Shown here: in pieces, positions 19,047-27,658 of the stretch | Position numbering within the stretch: position 1 is the stretch's first letter | Layout: each line of letters opens with the position of its first letter | NCBI GenBank assembly: GCA_026391555.1 | Contig: JAPLEB010000060.1 | Location: forward strand, 17,030-81,029 | Direction: 5' to 3' | DNA from: Bacteroidia bacterium | Lineage (GTDB): Bacteria > Bacteroidota > Bacteroidia > Bacteroidales > VadinHA17 | DNA: 64,000 nucleotides | Translations under genes and position numbers: made by a program | The notes under the pieces: generated by a model | The model's input: only the letters and a program-made list of their open reading frames with translations | The model's database searches: none | Told to the model about the DNA's origin: nothing

Positions 19047-22000
19047 TTTTCGATAACGATCTTATTATTGTTAAGATATCTATCCAACCTAATATTAATC
19101 AAATATAAACCTTTTAGCTGTCCTGATAGATCGATCTGGCTCGAAAAATGCACCGTTGTCTTTTCAAATCGGATATTCATTATTTCCTTGCTACCCTGGT
19201 CGAAGATACTTATCATCAGCTCACCGAAAAGCTGGTTATCCATCTCAATTGTAAACAGTCCCGGTGAGGGGTTAGGGTAGATATTCAGACCCGCAAATGG
19301 ATCAACATCCTCTATCCCGGTAACACCTGTGGGTATTGTTACAACATCACTCATTGTAAAACAGCCTTTGGCATTTGCTATGCTAACATAATACTGTCCA
19401 AGTTTACGGTTAGCGACATATAGATATTTGTCAGCTCCTGAAATCAGATTACCATTGTAATACCATTTGTACAGTGAAGCGCTGTCGTTACTGCAGGCAA
19501 GATACCAGACTGTTGGTCCCTGGACAAAGATATATGGTTTCTCAGGAGCATCCTCAAAATACACATTGAGTATATCAGACTGCAACTTGCATCCATTCAG
19601 GTTTGCTTCGAGAGAATAGTCACCCGGAGAAAGGAATCCTTCGAGATAAGATGATGTTGCACTGCTTATTGGTATACCATTTTTATACCACTGGTAGTAA
19701 TATCCCGACACAGGACTGACATTCAGTTTGATAGGTGTCTCTCCAAGACATTTTCCGGCCTGATAATTATTTGAAGTAATAACGGGTTTATATGGCATAG
19801 GCTTAACAACCAAACCTACAGGTGTTGAGATTATTTTGCAATTTCCTGAAGAATTCACAACTTCAACGGAGAAATTACCTGAAATTTTTGGCACATAAAT
19901 ATTTGAGTCTGCATTTGTCAGGCCTGTACTTTCAATCATCCATCTGTAAATATACTTGTCATTATATGGTACAGAAAGAGTTACACTATCACCTTTACAG
20001 AAACTCAGAGGAGCATCAGTTGTAATTAATGCTATCGGATAACTTGCAACGGTTACTGTCTTGGTAATGGAATCAGCACAACCGTTACTGGCAGTAGCTT
20101 TAAGTTTAACAAGGAAATCTCCGGCATTAAGGTAACCATGTGGAGGCGGTTGTTGAGTGGTTAAAGCCTGGCCATCTCCAAAATCCCAGCTCCATGAAGT
20201 AATAGTTAGTCCATTGTTATCTGTTGTGTTTGTGATAGTTACAGGCATTCCCTGGCAGGTGATTATTGCAGAGAATCCGGTAATCGAACGAGGTTTAACA
20301 ATTATATCTTTTTCAAGAGAATCTTTAACTCCCCCGTTACTTGTAATAACCAATTTGACATAATAAGTACCACTTGCTGCAAACGTATGAACAGGATTTT
20401 GAATGGATGAAGTTGAGCCATCTTTGAAATCCCATCTCCATGATGCAATTCCATCAGCAGCTACAGATTGATCCGTAAAGTGAGTTGGAAATCCCAGGCA
20501 AACAGTATCAGCAGAAAAGAACGTTTGGACATTCCTGACCTCAAATGAATCAACAGCTGACCAGGCTCCTCCTGCATATCCCTGGTCAACAGCCTGTACG
20601 CTCCAATAATATTTACCTGAGAGAAGATTTTTAATAAGGAAAGTTGTATCTAACTGAGCGTTGCCCATTGCAACAACTCGACGATAACCATTGATTGAGT
20701 CGGCTTGAGCCGGTAAAACATGTGACTCACCGGGGGCGGCGCCTACTCTGACATTATAGGTCATGGTTTCATAAGGTGTTTCATCGGTTTTTACAGGGGA
20801 CCAACTGAGTTTTGTAGCGCCTGGTTGATGAGTGGTTGATAGTTTTACAGGAGCTGAAGATATTTTATTTGCAGAATACTTTCCGGCTTTCATAAATGTG
20901 TTGTTGCGATAGACTTTTGGACCTATCAACATATCCAGATCGCCATCGTTATCGTAATCGCCCCAGGCTACGGAACTGGACCATACCCCTGGTAATACAA
21001 TTCCGGTTTGTTCCGTAAAGCTATTGTCTCCGTTGTTGCGGTAGATTTTGGAAATATTGACTGAACCTGTATAACCTGTCAATAAAATATCCAGATCGCC
21101 GTCGTTGTCGTAATCACCCCAGGCTACTGAACTACCAGCTACTCCTGTTAATCCAATAGATATTTGCTCGGTAAAGCTATTGTCGCCATTGTTGCGGTAG
21201 ATTTTTGAAATAAGACCTGAACCTGAACTGCCAGTCAGCAAAATATCCAGATCACAGTCGTTGTCGTAATCGCCCCAGGCTATGGAACCACTTGCAATCC
21301 CTGGTAGAGAAATTCCTGTTTGCTCAGTAAAGCTGTTGTCCCCGTTGTTGCAGTAGATTTTGGAAATAGGGTATGAACCTGCCTGACCTGTCAGCAAAAT
21401 ATCCAGATCTCCGTCGTTGTCGTAATCGCCCCAGTCTATGGAACTGGAATATACTCCTGTTAACGCAATACTTGTTTGCTCTGTAAAAGTATTATCGTTG
21501 TTGTTACGATAGATTTTGGAAACAGGATTAATATTTGGAGAATTTCCAGTGGCGCCTGTCAATAAAATATCCAGATCTCCGTCGTTGTCGTAATCGCCCC
21601 AGGCTATGGAACTTTGGTAGACTCCCGTTAACGCAATGCCGGTTTGTTCGATAAAGGTATTATCGCCGTTGTTGCGATAGATTTTGGAAACTGGTCCTGA
21701 ATCTGAATAACCCGTTAATAAAATATCCAGATCGCCGTCGCTGTCGTAATCGCCCCAGTCTACAGAACTCTGGTAGACTCCCGTTAACGCAATTCCGGTT
21801 AGCCTGGTAAAGGTATTGTCGCCGTTGTTGCGAAAAATACTGGAAATTTTTTCATAAGAACTATTCATACCTGTCAATAAAATATCCAGATCGCCGTCGT
21901 TGTCGTAATCACCCCAGGCTGCAGAACTGGAATTTACTCCTGTTAAAGCAATACCGGTTTGTTCTGAAAATAAGGAAGTGCTGAAAACGCCCGGATTTGC

Positions 22001-25000
22001 ATTTCCGATAATATTGAAATATTCAGGCAAGGCATTAATTTCAGTATATTCAACAACTTGTATATCATAGCTATATCCTTCATTTATTCCGTAAATTATT
22101 ACACTGTCGGCTATTCCGTTATACATACAATACCAGCCCGAAGTTTCGATTTGATCTCCCTTGCCAAAATATGGTTCTGCATGATAAATTGTACTATTTA
22201 CGGGTTTTGCTATTTCTGATGTAGTCGAAAGCCTGCCAAACAGAACCCTGCGTAATCCGTTCCCGTTTTTCCAGCGAATAAGCATTGAATTGCCGGTTTT
22301 TATAAAAGCCTGCAAATCTCTGGCCTGAATAGAAGCCAGAGGGGTGATTTCTTCCGGGGCAAAGCTGCTTGCCAACCCGCCTTTATCAACCGCCTGCACC
22401 GACCAATAATATTTATTAAAGGGAAGTTTTAATATAATACAAGTATCGTTTATCAGATTATTTATATTGGTTAGGAGTAGTTTTCCGTTCGGAAGAGCTT
22501 GTGCTGATTTTACTTCATTTCCGCCCGGAGATGTTCCGATTCGTAAATTATAGCTTATTGCCGTTGCCGGAGTAGTGTTGTCAGAAGATTTGCTCCATTT
22601 AAATATTATGCAATCATTATTCCAATATGATTGCAGTCCGGCAGGATCCGACGGTTTAATATTTTGATTCAGAATTTCATTCCGGTAGATTTTTGAAACA
22701 TAACCTGAATTTGAATATCCTGACAACAAAATATCCAGATCGCTGTCGTTGTCGTAATCACACCAGGCAGCAGAACCATACGAAATTCCAATTAAAACAA
22801 TACTGGTTTGCCCGGCAAAGCTATTGTCGCCGTTGTTGCGATAGATTTTGGAAATATTTTGATTAGAACTATTCTGACCTGTCAATAAAATATCCAGATC
22901 GCCGTCGTTGTCATAATCGCCCCAGGCTACGGAACTTTGAAAAACTCCGGTTAACGCAATGCCGGTTTGCTCTGTAAAGGTATTGTCGCCGTTGTTGCGG
23001 TAGATTTTGGAGACAGGAATGCAATTTCGGGAAACTCCAGTGGCACCTGTCAATAAAATATCCAGATCGCCGTCGTTGTCGTAATCGCCCCAGGCTACAG
23101 AACTTTGGTAGACTCCGGTTAACGCAATGCCGGTTTGCTCAGTAAAGGTATTGTCGCCGTTGTTGCGGTAGATTTTGGAAATAGGATTGTAAGGATATTC
23201 TGAAGTGGCACCAGTCAATAAAATATCCAGATCGTCGTCATTGTCGTAATCGCCCCAGGCTACGGAACTGTTCCATACTCCTGGTAAGGCAATTCCGGTT
23301 TGATCGATAAAGGTATTGTCGCCGTTGTTGTGGTAGATTTTGGAAATGTTGTCTGAACCTGTATAACCTGTTAATAAAATATCATGATCGCCGTCGTTGT
23401 TGTAATCGCCCCAGGCCACGGAACTGAACCATACCCCTGGTAACTCAATTCCGGTTTGTTCCGTAAAGCTATTGTCTCCGTTGTTGCGGTAGATTTTGGA
23501 AATCGAACCTGCACCAGTTTCACCTGTTAACAAAATATCCAGATCGCCGTCATTATCGTAATCGCCCCAGGCTACGGAACTGAAATAAACTCCTTTTAAC
23601 GCAATATCAGTTTGCCCGGTAAAGGTACTGTCGCCGTTATTGCAGTAGATTTTGGAAATAAGGCTTGAACCTGTGGCACCTGTCAATAAAATATCCAGAT
23701 CGCCGTCGTTATCGTAATCGCCCCAGGCTGCGGAACTGTTATGTACTCCTGTTAACGCAAGGCCGGTCTGTTCCCCAAATAAGGTATTGAGTACAGCAGG
23801 ATTTTGATAAGCCGCAGATCTTAAATAATTTTCATTGCCTGTCGCCCCGTTGTATTCGCATACGTGCAACAAATAATCCGTATTGAGAACTAATCCGGTT
23901 AATACCACAGAATTGCCTGTTCCATTATACACACATTTCCACCCTCCGGGGGTAATATCGTTTGCATTATAGGTGGTATTATCCACCGGGTCGGCTGTGC
24001 CTGTTGCAGAGGCTTTAATAAAAGCAGCACGTTTTATCCCGCCGCCGTTTGCCCATGTGACAGTAGCCTCGGTTGCCTGCTTATTGCTAAATGCAATGCA
24101 ATTTGCCGGAGTATCAGGCCTGTAAAAAGGCATTTCAAAGCTTTGTTCGGCGCTAAAATTACCGCCCTGCAAACCGGCATCCACTGCCTGCACTGTCCAA
24201 TAGTAGGTTTTACCTGGTGGCAGGTCTTTGATGTTGTACCCTTCTGAATGCCATTGAATATTGCCCGGTTTAGCGATTAATCGCCTGCCGTTTTTTACAT
24301 CTGTCTGGTTAAAGGCATGTGGAGGACATTCGTAATTGCTTTGTCCGTTTTCATATACATATAAATTATAGCTGAGTCCGTTTTGTGGTGTTTCAGTATC
24401 CAAAGGTTTATCCCAGGTAAAAGTAACAGTACCGTTATTTGTTACGGTAAATAAATTGTATGGTGTGGCCGGTTTGATATTCGGGGAGGCTGTTTCGTTG
24501 CGGTAGATTTTGGAAATTTGTAAACCTGTCAATAAAATATCCAGATCGCCGTCGTTGTCATAATCCCCCCAGGCTACGGAACCGTCTTGCACTCCTGTTA
24601 ACGAGTTGCCTGTTTGTTCGGTAAAGCTATTATCACCGTTGTTGCGATAGATTTTGGAAATAGGTTCGTAGGAACTATTTAGCCCTGTTAATAAAATATC
24701 CAGATCGCCGTCGTTGTCGTAATCGCCCCAGGCTACGGAACTACTAGAAACCCCTGGTAGAGAAATTCCGGTTTGCTCAGTAAAGCTATCGTCGCCGTTG
24801 TTGCGATAGATTTTTGAAATTCCACTTCCAGTCAATAAAATGTCCAGATTGCCATCGTTGTCGTAATCGCCCCAGGCTACGGAACCGGCTTGTACTCCTG
24901 TTAACACAATGCCGGTTTGTTCAGTAAAGCTATTATCACCGTTGTTGCGATAGATTTTGGAAATAAGACCTGAACTTGTGGCACCTGTCAACAAAATATC

Positions 25001-25594
25001 CAGATCACCGTCGTTGTCGTAATCGCCCCAGGCTGCGGAACCTCCTTGTACTCCTGTTAATTCAATGCCGGCTTGTTCGGTAAAGGTATTGTCGCCATTG
25101 TTTTGGTAGATTTTAGAAATTTCTGAACCTGTCAATAAAATATCCGGATCACCATCGTTGTCATAATCGCCCCAGGCTACCGAACTATTAGAAACCCCTG
25201 GTAGAGAAATTCCGGTTTGCTCAGTAAAGCTATTATTGCCGTTGTTACGGTAGATTTTGGAAATTTCTGAACCTGTCAATAAAATATCCAGATCGCCGTC
25301 GTTGTCGTAATCACCCCAGGCTACGGAACTGTTCTCTACTCCTTTTAGAGTAATTCCGGTTTGCCCGGTAAAGATATTGTCGCCATTGTTTTGGTAGATT
25401 TTGGAAATTCCTGAACCTGTCAATAGAATATCCAGGTCGCCGTCGTTATCGTAATCGCCCAAGGCTACTGAACCATTTGATACTCCAGGTAAAGAAATCC
25501 CTGTCTGCTCTACAAATGTCTGAGAAAACAGGTTAAGTGTTATTAATGACAATACCAAAACTAAAATAAGCCTTTTCAGAGGGTAACTTATCAT
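19043..25594 (-). CDS. Giant secreted FG-GAP/VCBS propeller protein with PKD domains and T9SS sorting domain
   Basis: 2183 residues. After a signal peptide (KRLILVLVLSLITLNLFSQ), 21 blades of the type GDYDNDGDLDILLTG...SKIYRNNGD occur in three blocks of exactly seven: about residues 26-370, 607-975 and 1210-1567. The aspartate-rich loops resemble Ca2+-binding FG-GAP loops. Each block is followed by fibronectin-III-like domains (YYWTVQAVDAGLQGG, YYWSVQAVDKGG, YYWSVQAVDQGYAGG). Two PKD domains follow (about 1690-1850; WRWDFKDG, WSWDFGDG), then Ig-like modules. The C terminus (about 2095-2183; LNIYPNPSPGLFTIE) is a T9SS type A sorting domain, so export across the outer membrane is expected. It heads a coupled four-gene operon. 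Confidence 0.93.
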   Translation of the reverse strand: MISYPLKRLILVLVLSLITLNLFSQTFVEQTGISLPGVSNGSVALGDYDNDGDLDILLTGSGISKIYQNNGDNIFTGQTGITLKGVENSSVAWGDYDNDGDLDILLTGSEISKIYRNNGNNSFTEQTGISLPGVSNSSVAWGDYDNDGDPDILLTGSEISKIYQNNGDNTFTEQAGIELTGVQGGSAAWGDYDNDGDLDILLTGATSSGLISKIYRNNGDNSFTEQTGIVLTGVQAGSVAWGDYDNDGNLDILLTGSGISKIYRNNGDDSFTEQTGISLPGVSSSSVAWGDYDNDGDLDILLTGLNSSYEPISKIYRNNGDNSFTEQTGNSLTGVQDGSVAWGDYDNDGDLDILLTGLQISKIYRNETASPNIKPATPYNLFTVTNNGTVTFTWDKPLDTETPQNGLSYNLYVYENGQSNYECPPHAFNQTDVKNGRRLIAKPGNIQWHSEGYNIKDLPPGKTYYWTVQAVDAGLQGGNFSAEQSFEMPFYRPDTPANCIAFSNKQATEATVTWANGGGIKRAAFIKASATGTADPVDNTTYNANDITPGGWKCVYNGTGNSVVLTGLVLNTDYLLHVCEYNGATGNENYLRSAAYQNPAVLNTLFGEQTGLALTGVHNSSAAWGDYDNDGDLDILLTGATGSSLISKIYCNNGDSTFTGQTDIALKGVYFSSVAWGDYDNDGDLDILLTGETGAGSISKIYRNNGDNSFTEQTGIELPGVWFSSVAWGDYNNDGDHDILLTGYTGSDNISKIYHNNGDNTFIDQTGIALPGVWNSSVAWGDYDNDDDLDILLTGATSEYPYNPISKIYRNNGDNTFTEQTGIALTGVYQSSVAWGDYDNDGDLDILLTGATGVSRNCIPVSKIYRNNGDNTFTEQTGIALTGVFQSSVAWGDYDNDGDLDILLTGQNSSNQNISKIYRNNGDNSFAGQTSIVLIGISYGSAAWCDYDNDSDLDILLSGYSNSGYVSKIYRNEILNQNIKPSDPAGLQSYWNNDCIIFKWSKSSDNTTPATAISYNLRIGTSPGGNEVKSAQALPNGKLLLTNINNLINDTCIILKLPFNKYYWSVQAVDKGGLASSFAPEEITPLASIQARDLQAFIKTGNSMLIRWKNGNGLRRVLFGRLSTTSEIAKPVNSTIYHAEPYFGKGDQIETSGWYCMYNGIADSVIIYGINEGYSYDIQVVEYTEINALPEYFNIIGNANPGVFSTSLFSEQTGIALTGVNSSSAAWGDYDNDGDLDILLTGMNSSYEKISSIFRNNGDNTFTRLTGIALTGVYQSSVDWGDYDSDGDLDILLTGYSDSGPVSKIYRNNGDNTFIEQTGIALTGVYQSSIAWGDYDNDGDLDILLTGATGNSPNINPVSKIYRNNNDNTFTEQTSIALTGVYSSSIDWGDYDNDGDLDILLTGQAGSYPISKIYCNNGDNSFTEQTGISLPGIASGSIAWGDYDNDCDLDILLTGSSGSGLISKIYRNNGDNSFTEQISIGLTGVAGSSVAWGDYDNDGDLDILLTGYTGSVNISKIYRNNGDNSFTEQTGIVLPGVWSSSVAWGDYDNDGDLDMLIGPKVYRNNTFMKAGKYSANKISSAPVKLSTTHQPGATKLSWSPVKTDETPYETMTYNVRVGAAPGESHVLPAQADSINGYRRVVAMGNAQLDTTFLIKNLLSGKYYWSVQAVDQGYAGGAWSAVDSFEVRNVQTFFSADTVCLGFPTHFTDQSVAADGIASWRWDFKDGSTSSIQNPVHTFAASGTYYVKLVITSNGGVKDSLEKDIIVKPRSITGFSAIITCQGMPVTITNTTDNNGLTITSWSWDFGDGQALTTQQPPPHGYLNAGDFLVKLKATASNGCADSITKTVTVASYPIALITTDAPLSFCKGDSVTLSVPYNDKYIYRWMIESTGLTNADSNIYVPKISGNFSVEVVNSSGNCKIISTPVGLVVKPMPYKPVITSNNYQAGKCLGETPIKLNVSPVSGYYYQWYKNGIPISSATSSYLEGFLSPGDYSLEANLNGCKLQSDILNVYFEDAPEKPYIFVQGPTVWYLACSNDSASLYKWYYNGNLISGADKYLYVANRKLGQYYVSIANAKGCFTMSDVVTIPTGVTGIEDVDPFAGLNIYPNPSPGLFTIEMDNQLFGELMISIFDQGSKEIMNIRFEKTTVHFSSQIDLSGQLKGLYLINIRLDRYLNNNKIVIEK
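20890..21970 (-). repeat. Seven-blade repeat block 3 (in-gene tandem repeats)
   Basis: Seven consecutive coding repeats of about 150-170 nt. The reverse complement of each carries nearly the same core encoding WGDYDNDGDLDILLTG. The last blade is shortened (DMLIGPKVYRNN). Confidence 0.85.
22660..23775 (-). repeat. Seven-blade repeat block 2 (in-gene tandem repeats)
   Basis: Seven coding repeats of the same unit. The seventh is the most diverged (WCDYDNDSDLDILLSG) and ends in KIYRNE, the same closing pattern as block 1. Confidence 0.85.
24480..25525 (-). repeat. Seven-blade repeat block 1 (in-gene tandem repeats)
   Basis: Seven coding repeats. The first has LGDYDNDG in place of WGDYDNDG, and the seventh closes with KIYRNE before the first fibronectin-like spacer. 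Confidence 0.85.
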
Positions 25595-25726
25595 CTCAAA
25601 CGGTATTGTGAGAAATAGTTGGAAAAATTAGCAAAAATTTCCCGGAAAAACAAGACTTTGAAGAAAGACAAAAGTGAAGAGACTTAAGGACTCACGGTGC
25701 ACAACCCATGGAACATGGAAGAAATA

Positions 25727-25757
25727 TTTGAGATGAACATTAGATTTAGTATATTTG
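25727..25757 (+). promoter_or_regulatory. Bacteroidota-type promoter of the caspase gene
   Basis: TTTG at 25727-25730, 19 nt spacer, TATATTTG at 25750-25757. The -7 element overlaps the upstream in-frame TTG (25755), so translation must start downstream, at the ATG 25779. The element lies in the 184-bp gap between divergent transcription units. Confidence 0.75.
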
Positions 25758-25778
25758 ATTAGTAAAAACATTATAATC

Positions 25779-27611
25779 ATGCTGTTAAAAAAGTTATTTT
25801 CCCTATACATTTTTTCCAGGCTGATCTTCTCTCTTTCAGCACAGGAAAAGACTACTCCGGCTGATTATTCCTTCAGCAAAGGGTTGAAAGCTCAGTTCGT
25901 CCTTCAGGATGACTTTTCCAAATTCAATAATTACTGGCTGCTCGGCATCGAAGAGAACAGCTGGTCGGAAAATATTGAAGGCGGCCACCTTGTTTTCCAG
26001 TCTCTTACTGACAAACCCAAGGAAGACCTCCTGCCGGTGATAATCGATCAGAAACGGAATTTTGAGATCGAAACTTCAATAAGGTTCGTTGAAGGGAAAA
26101 TGGATAAAGGATACGGTTTACAGTGGGGCAAAGCTATAAATCCCTTTAAACAATTCGACTTCCTTCTTACCGGAAGCGGTAATTTCACAATAGACAAATA
26201 TACCGGCGAATTCAAGGATTACGTTCCATTTACCATTTCCGATAAGGTGAACAGGTATGCTTTTAACAAGCTAACTGTAAGAAAAGTGGCAGACATGTAC
26301 TATTTCTTCCTTAATGAGAAACTGGTTCATTCCATGCCTTTTGAACCATTTTTCGGTAATCTCCTGGGTTTTCAGGTTGCCGAAAACTCCACAATTATGG
26401 TCGACAATATAGATATTGCTTACCTCGACAAAATGAATGAGACTAAATCAAAGGTGCTTATAATGGATTATAAATTCAATACAAATAATGATAAGGTATC
26501 CATCGGTAAACCAGTCACTCTTACTCTGAATATTACCAACGTTGGTGATAAGAATGCCGATGGTCTTGCAATTAATTACAAACTTCCTGCAAATGTAGAA
26601 GTGGCTGATTTTAAAAGCATTTCAAGCCTGAAGACCGGCGAGGTACAACTGATTACCCTTCAGTTTTTTGCCAACAAAAGCTATACCGATTCAATAGTCC
26701 CTGTAAAGTTTGAGATTACCGGTGCCGATATTACAAATGTTAACGACATGGACCTTTCAGTTACAATTGATCATCCTGTTCGAAAAACTGCCGATAAGTC
26801 CATGGCACAGAATTACAGTGTGTTTCGTGGTGGCAACGATCCTCTGAAAGGATTAAATGTTGCCCAGGCTATGAAATCTGTTGAGGTGGGAGAGTACTAT
26901 GGACTTATTATCGGGATTGATGAATACAGCGGCGAATGGCCTCTATTGAAAAATGCCGTGAATGATGCCAAAGCTGTCGCTGAAATATTATCATCCAAAT
27001 ATACTTTCCAGTATATGAAGACTCTTTATAATAAAGAAGCTACCCGCGATAATATTCTGAAAGAGTTTGAGTTACTGTTGCAGAAGATAAAGGAGAATGA
27101 TAATGTACTGATCTATTATTCAGGTCATGGCGAATATATACAGAATATGGATAAAGGTTTCTGGGTCCCTGTTGACGCTTCATCAAAGGCTATCTCAAAG
27201 TACATTTCAAATGAAGATATAAGATCTTTCCTGACCGGGATACATTCAAAACACACATTGCTTGTTACTGATGCCTGCTTCAGTGGTGACATTTTCAGAG
27301 GTAAAACAATGACAATTCCTTACGAAAATTCAACAAAGTATTATTCGAAAATGTATTCACTCAGCAGCAGAAAAGCTTTAACATCTGGTGGTGTTGAACC
27401 GGTACTTGACAAAGGGAAGGAAAATCATTCGGTTTTTGCCTGGTACTTTCTGCAGGCTCTGAAAAAAAATACGGAGAAATATTACGATGCCGGCCAGTTA
27501 TTCGATTTCCTTAAAATTCCGGTGGTAAACAACTCATATCAGACTCCGGTATACAGCCCGATCAGGAATGCAGGTGACGAAGGAGGGCAGTTTATTTTTA
27601 TAATGAAATAA
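25779..27611 (+). CDS. Secreted caspase-family (C14) protease with N-terminal lectin-like and CARDB-like domains
   Basis: 610 residues from the ATG at 25779. Order: signal peptide (KKLFSLYIFSRLIFSLSAQE); a jelly-roll/LamG- or DUF1080-like domain (about 30-220); a CARDB/NEW3-like Ig domain (about 225-335; DKVSIGKPVTLTLNITNVGDKNADGL); then a caspase p20 domain (about 375-605). The catalytic dyad is visible: His in LIYYSGHGEY (about residue 450) and Cys in LLVTDACFSGDIF (about 500). The domain begins YYGLIIGIDEYSGEWPLLKNAVNDA, the usual metacaspase/caspase start. Divergent from the propeller operon and 47 nt upstream of the sensor gene, so probably co-transcribed with it. Confidence 0.9.
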   Translation: MLLKKLFSLYIFSRLIFSLSAQEKTTPADYSFSKGLKAQFVLQDDFSKFNNYWLLGIEENSWSENIEGGHLVFQSLTDKPKEDLLPVIIDQKRNFEIETSIRFVEGKMDKGYGLQWGKAINPFKQFDFLLTGSGNFTIDKYTGEFKDYVPFTISDKVNRYAFNKLTVRKVADMYYFFLNEKLVHSMPFEPFFGNLLGFQVAENSTIMVDNIDIAYLDKMNETKSKVLIMDYKFNTNNDKVSIGKPVTLTLNITNVGDKNADGLAINYKLPANVEVADFKSISSLKTGEVQLITLQFFANKSYTDSIVPVKFEITGADITNVNDMDLSVTIDHPVRKTADKSMAQNYSVFRGGNDPLKGLNVAQAMKSVEVGEYYGLIIGIDEYSGEWPLLKNAVNDAKAVAEILSSKYTFQYMKTLYNKEATRDNILKEFELLLQKIKENDNVLIYYSGHGEYIQNMDKGFWVPVDASSKAISKYISNEDIRSFLTGIHSKHTLLVTDACFSGDIFRGKTMTIPYENSTKYYSKMYSLSSRKALTSGGVEPVLDKGKENHSVFAWYFLQALKKNTEKYYDAGQLFDFLKIPVVNNSYQTPVYSPIRNAGDEGGQFIFIMK

Positions 27612-27658
27612 TTGATTCTTAATATTTCCTGAGAAATTCCTTAACCTTTAAATTTCTG

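Noticed and set aside
19043..25594. Regularly spaced repeats that could be taken for a CRISPR array or satellite DNA
   Set aside because: The units are about 150-170 nt, lie in one open frame and encode propeller blades; spacers are not unique 30-40 nt sequences.
25755..25778. Longer N terminus of the caspase from a TTG at 25755
   Set aside because: That TTG lies in the -7 promoter element; the signal peptide begins properly at the ATG 25779.
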